This document shows positions 60,766 to 64,000 of a stretch of DNA of 64,000 nt, piece after piece. The notes under the pieces are model-generated. The model was not told where the DNA came from. It ran no database searches and saw only the letters and a program-made list of their open reading frames with translations. The stretch is from Bacteroidia bacterium (lineage in GTDB: Bacteria > Bacteroidota > Bacteroidia > J057 > JADKCL01). Position numbers and translations under genes: made by a program. Position 1 is the stretch's first letter. The number at the start of each line of letters is the position of its first letter. Where the stretch lies: NCBI GenBank assembly GCA_020635905.1, contig JACJYV010000008.1, positions 1 through 64,000 on the forward strand, given 5' to 3'.

Positions 60766-61359
60766 ATGATGAATTCAATTTCCAAACTCTTCTTCGCCGG
60801 CCTGTTGGTCGCCTTCAGCTTCGTTTCACTTCAGGCTCAGGTAGTTCAAACTCCCATTGAGGGCGGAACACCTGTCGACACTGAGGGTCCTTCGTCAACT
60901 GGCGGATCCACCTCAACCGGGGGCTCCACTTCGTCAGGTGGGCCAAGCACGGTCAATTACGATGCCATGATCGCTCAATGCAACCAGATTGTGGTGGTGG
61001 GCAGCCAGGCAGGAGGCGATTTGCAGCAGGTTATTGCCTTTGCCCAAAACGGCAACAGCAGTCAACTCCAAAGCCGCATCAGCGAGGTGGACGATGCCAT
61101 GACCGAACTGCAAAGCAATGTCAACCAACTGCTGAGCGCCCCCGAGTTCAAACATCAAATCCGGGTGATGATTGAGAATCTGGCTGCAGAAACCTTCTCT
61201 CTGGAACACGACTGGCAACTTTTTGTGGAAGGCCTGGGCTCCTCCAGCGGATCAGGCATTCAGAATGACGGCAACCAACTCCGCAAAAAAATGAAGGATC
61301 TGGTCAAAATTGCCCAGGACATCCGCGTGGAAGTCCGCAGCAGCAAAAATGACGGCTGA
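60766..61359 (+). CDS. Small secreted Ser/Gly-rich protein, unknown function
   Basis: Starting at the ATG at 60766 (a second is next to it at 60769), the product has about 197 residues. The signal peptide MMNSISKLFFAGLLVAFSF ends near SLQAQ. A low-complexity linker with repeats of GGSTSTGGSTSSGG follows, then a helical region of about 130 residues (IVVVGSQAGGDLQQVIAFAQ, ELQSNVNQLLSAPEFKHQIR). No family was recognised and no T9SS domain is present. It lies downstream of the two-component pair and could be one of its targets (speculative). Confidence 0.75.
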   Translation: MMNSISKLFFAGLLVAFSFVSLQAQVVQTPIEGGTPVDTEGPSSTGGSTSTGGSTSSGGPSTVNYDAMIAQCNQIVVVGSQAGGDLQQVIAFAQNGNSSQLQSRISEVDDAMTELQSNVNQLLSAPEFKHQIRVMIENLAAETFSLEHDWQLFVEGLGSSSGSGIQNDGNQLRKKMKDLVKIAQDIRVEVRSSKNDG

Positions 61360-61369
61360 TCTGACAGTT

Positions 61370-61405
61370 TACTCCCGATAGCTATCGGGATTACAGTTTA
61401 CGGTT
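61370..61405. repeat. TTTACGG words with a 16-base palindrome
   Basis: CAGTTTAC, TTACAGTTTACGG and similar words flank the perfect palindrome CCCGATAGCTATCGGG (61375-61390). The word family is the same as at 6181 and 19847. Confidence 0.55.
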
Positions 61406-61423
61406 TTGGGTGTATTAACTTAA

Positions 61424-61584
61424 CGTCTGACATCTAAAATCTCACGACTCACATCTAAAACTAATCGTCTGACATCTAAAATCTCACGACTCACATCTAA
61501 AACTAATCGTCTGACATCTAAAATCTCACGACTCACATCTAAAACTAATCGTCTGACATCTAAAATCTCACGACTCACATCTAA
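61424..61584. repeat. Tandem 42-base repeat, nearly four units
   Basis: TCTGACATCTAAAATC recurs at 61426, 61468, 61510 and 61552, a period of 42 bases. Each unit continues with TCACGACTCACATCTAA. Each unit itself is made of two related words (GACATCTAAAATCTCAC and GACTCACATCTAAAAC). Copies are essentially identical and there are no spacers. Confidence 0.92.
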
Positions 61585-61596
61585 GGAATAAAGACT

Positions 61597-61631
61597 AAAA
61601 AAGGGCGCATCCACAATTGGAGCGCCCTTTT
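61597..61631 (-). terminator. Bidirectional terminator between the 60766 and 61703 genes
   Basis: AAAAGGGCGC (61599-61608) and GCGCCCTTTT (61622-61631) are perfect inverted copies, with TCC/GGA pairing inside. It has A and T runs on both sides and so can end transcription from either converging gene. Confidence 0.88.
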
Positions 61632-61702
61632 GGTTGATTGAAAAATCCCACTTCCATTTCTCTTCATTTCCCCATTTTCATCCCCGCCTGATCATCACTC
61701 TC

Positions 61703-63082
61703 TTATTTCCGTTCGATCACCACTTTGCGGGTGAGATTATACTTTTCATTTGAAATTTTCACCAGATAAATCCCTTCGTACAGGGTCTGCACGTCGAAAT
61801 AAGCAATGGTGGCGCCTTTGTTAATCTGAGTTGAAGCAATCTTTTTGCCCTGAATATCCAGCAATTCCACTTTCAGATTATCCCTGACCAATTCGCCCAC
61901 CTGAACAGCCAGCAAATCGGCAGTCGGGTTGGGGAATACACTGACCTGCAGAGCCTTGAAATCCTGTTCGGAAATCGCAGTGGGAGTTGGGGTATAAACG
62001 GTGGTGGGCTCAGTGATGCTGTTTACCTTGCGATTGGCATAGGTGCCGTAGAAGGTGGGGCCGATCATGTAGGGATAGGCGGAATTCCAGTTTTCATCCA
62101 CGGTGGCAAAGTAGGCATACGTTCCATTGGGATATTCGGGCGTCACACAAAAGCGGCCGTTATGCTCGTCCAGATAGTCGTCCTGACCGTTGTGAGCCAC
62201 CCATTCGTAATCCTCACGAAAATAACCCAGCCAGTAAGTACCGTTAACCGCAGGACCGTCCGCCACATCTGTGCCATCCGCCCAATGGGTACGCACGGTG
62301 ATATTGCGCAGCTGGTAGCCAGATTTGATGCGGGAAATGCCCCCGGTTCCGTTGCTGTTTTTATACCCAAATCCACCGTAAACCGGGTAACCATCGTAGG
62401 CATAGCCGATCAGGGGAGAATGGGAGGTGCTGTCAAGCATGTAAAGGCCATCTGCATCGTACAGGTTGCAAATGGTGGAAACCACATTCAGATCGAGTTT
62501 GAAGGCAGAAGGATTCTGGTGATGGTGGTAATTGCCCTGGGCCGGGTGTCCTTTGGAGCAATCAAAACCTGCCCGTTCGGCTGGCACAGCATCGCGGTTC
62601 CAGCTTTGGGTGGCCATAGGGCCTCCCGGACAGGGTGGGTTTCCAGGACCGCCGCACAATGCGTTGGTGGTGGTATTCCAGGCTACCCCATCCCGGTAAT
62701 CAAACATGGCAACTCCGTTGATAAATACCCCGATATTTCCACCCACCGTAGGGCTGGGATTGCCCGTATTCGGCTGTGGACTCAGCGGAAGCTGAAAAAT
62801 GGAGTTCTGATTGGTGGCAATGGAGGGATTTCCATCCAGAAAAGGTCCGGTCGGATAAGCTGGAATCCCGGTGGCAGTTACGTAAACGTAATTCGCAGAA
62901 TATTCCACCTTCTGACAATTGACCAAAGTATTATTGGTGATCGCAGTGGAATTGCCGGAAACATAATAAGTCCCGGTTTGGGTGGTGTTTTGCAGCCAGG
63001 AAGTGATGGCAGGCGGGGTAATCTGGGCCTGGCTCAGTGCAAATGCGGCCAGCATGAAACCCATTATAAGTGCTCTTTTCAT
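61703..63082 (-). CDS. YHYH-domain protein with T9SS sorting domain
   Basis: The 459-residue product has a signal peptide (ending LSQAQ near residue 20) and a YHYH domain with the diagnostic histidine cluster GNYHHHQNPSAFK near residues 184-196, SPLIGYAYDGYPVYGGFGY near 222-240, and YDWVAHN-type strands after it. The C-terminus, from VFPNPTADLLAV to KVVIERK, is a type A T9SS sorting domain. YHYH proteins are secreted and of unknown function; the histidines suggest metal binding. It is monocistronic with a terminator downstream. Confidence 0.93.
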   Translation of the reverse strand: MKRALIMGFMLAAFALSQAQITPPAITSWLQNTTQTGTYYVSGNSTAITNNTLVNCQKVEYSANYVYVTATGIPAYPTGPFLDGNPSIATNQNSIFQLPLSPQPNTGNPSPTVGGNIGVFINGVAMFDYRDGVAWNTTTNALCGGPGNPPCPGGPMATQSWNRDAVPAERAGFDCSKGHPAQGNYHHHQNPSAFKLDLNVVSTICNLYDADGLYMLDSTSHSPLIGYAYDGYPVYGGFGYKNSNGTGGISRIKSGYQLRNITVRTHWADGTDVADGPAVNGTYWLGYFREDYEWVAHNGQDDYLDEHNGRFCVTPEYPNGTYAYFATVDENWNSAYPYMIGPTFYGTYANRKVNSITEPTTVYTPTPTAISEQDFKALQVSVFPNPTADLLAVQVGELVRDNLKVELLDIQGKKIASTQINKGATIAYFDVQTLYEGIYLVKISNEKYNLTRKVVIERK

Positions 63083-63177
63083 TATAATAAGTGTTTATAA
63101 TGACTTAGAAGCCCTTTGCCGGAAATCCATGCGGGCCCGGAACGATTTTTTTTCAAAAAGTATGAAATAGGTTTCAC

Positions 63178-64000
63178 TTAGCGAATCAGAGTCACCGAAC
63201 CAGAGCGGGCCCCGATCTCAGTTTTTCCGGTAAAACGAAACTTACAGGTATAAACATAGACCCCTTCGGGTACGGGTTTGCTCTGAAAATCCCCGTTCCA
63301 GCCATAATACTGCTCATAAGAAGAGAAGATCAGTTTACCCCAGCGATCAAAAATAAGCAGCTCAAACTGGTCCACAGGATCCCCAATCGGGTAAAATGTT
63401 TCGTTATTTCCGTCGCCATTAGGGGTAAAGGCAGTCGGGAAGAACATATTGGGCGGACAATCGCGCACCACTTCCACGGTATCCGTCCGGGCAAAGCAGG
63501 TATTTGTTACGGTTACCCAATAGGTGCCGTCGTCATAAACAGGGAAATAATTTAGATTGGAACCATCCTGCCAGAGGTAGCTGAGGAATCCTTTACCCGG
63601 AGACAATCTGACCGCCCGGTCACATACCGAGGTATCCGGCCCCAGATTGGGGACGGGAGGCAGGGTCACCCCGATATTCATATTGTCTGAAACGGTGCCG
63701 CAGCGGTTGGAGCCCATGACCAGGTAATTGCCGGCCAGTCCGGCCCAGATGGTTTGGGTGGTGGAGCCATCGTTCCAAAGGTAAGTATCCGGGCTGGAGC
63801 CCGGGTCGAGCTGGATGCTGTCGCCTTCACAGATTTGCTGATCCGGCCCCAGATCCACGGTTGGCAGATAATCCAGCCCTAAAATCGAAATGGCATCCGA
63901 GCCCTGGCATTGATGATTATCCACCACCGTAACCGAGTAATTTCCGGCCTGATTGACAGAAATGGTCTGGGTGGATGCTCCTGTACTCCAACTGTAAGCC
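63178..64000 (-). CDS. Type B T9SS (gliding-motility C-terminal) protein, N-terminus cut by window
   Basis: The frame is open to base 64000, so only the last 274 or so residues are seen. They include at least two Ig/PKD-like repeats with LGPDQQICEGDSIQLDPGSS and LGPDTSVCDRAVRLSPG, each followed by YLWxDGS. The C-terminal 85 residues carry the CHU_C/gliding-type domain: MFFPTAFTPNGDGNNETFYP, FELLIFDRWGKLIF, and VPEGVYVYTCKFRF. Such type B signals send proteins through T9SS for cell-surface attachment or release. These are often very large adhesins. Confidence 0.93.
   Translation of the reverse strand, partial: AYSWSTGASTQTISVNQAGNYSVTVVDNHQCQGSDAISILGLDYLPTVDLGPDQQICEGDSIQLDPGSSPDTYLWNDGSTTQTIWAGLAGNYLVMGSNRCGTVSDNMNIGVTLPPVPNLGPDTSVCDRAVRLSPGKGFLSYLWQDGSNLNYFPVYDDGTYWVTVTNTCFARTDTVEVVRDCPPNMFFPTAFTPNGDGNNETFYPIGDPVDQFELLIFDRWGKLIFSSYEQYYGWNGDFQSKPVPEGVYVYTCKFRFTGKTEIGARSGSVTLIR

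Noticed and set aside
61424..61584. Possible CRISPR array
   Set aside because: The 42-base units are contiguous and essentially identical; there are no unique spacers and no cas genes in the window.

Overview
The window is a stretch of chromosome from a member of the Bacteroidota, most likely a Saprospiria-type (Saprospiraceae/Lewinella-like) bacterium. The main evidence is at least eight secreted proteins that pair a signal peptide with a C-terminal type IX secretion (T9SS) sorting domain, plus one type B (gliding-motility type) C-terminal domain at the right edge. Supporting evidence is a set of Bacteroidota-typical families (Omp28, DUF6029, DUF5686, DUF3127), TAnnTTTG-type -7 promoter elements, and few Shine-Dalgarno sequences. 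The assignment to a family is inference; the phylum is well supported.

Layout. 0-2 kb: a tRNA-Leu and a beta-propeller-like/thioredoxin gene pair. 2-6 kb: DinB-like protein and a T9SS PhoD-type phosphatase, among copies of a hairpin-rich repeat (R1). 6-13.7 kb: a redox-flavoured envelope cluster of three Omp28-type proteins with CxxC motifs, a TlpA-like thioredoxin and the DUF6029 outer-membrane protein, punctuated by strong terminators. 13.8-25.4 kb: core genes (xseA-xseB, an OB-fold DUF3127 protein with an SSB-like tail, an FGE-like protein, an M28 peptidase, rpiB, tatC, glyA, DUF5686). 25.4-32.8 kb: a visibly AT-richer segment holding a T9SS metallopeptidase split by a 10-A run, and a two-gene regulator/helicase locus (XRE plus PLD-DEAD-DUF3427) with tandem operator-like repeats, which is a plausible defence module. 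32.8-42.9 kb: a RAYT-type transposase gene carrying a perfect palindrome inside its own coding sequence, T9SS proteins, a MATE transporter, and a large repeat array (three 122-bp elements followed by four 402-bp tandem units). 43-50.3 kb: two divergent operons (SGNH hydrolase and beta-solenoid protein; helical protein and membrane-anchored metacaspase) and an ERG24-like sterol reductase. 50.4-64 kb: SDR, ABC-F ATPase, OmpA-like lipoprotein, a LytS/LytTR-type two-component pair separated by a small transposon-like insertion, a small secreted protein, a YHYH protein and a truncated type B T9SS protein.

The most unusual feature of the window is its intergenic DNA. It is a patchwork of several families of short near-tandem 'word' repeats, two hairpin-rich dispersed repeats (R1 about 290 bp, R2 about 122 bp with inverted ends), a 402-bp satellite, a five-unit 110-142-bp array and a MITE-like insertion. 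No CRISPR array, rRNA or recognised riboswitch was seen. All family names are from recognition of sequence motifs by eye; no database search was possible.
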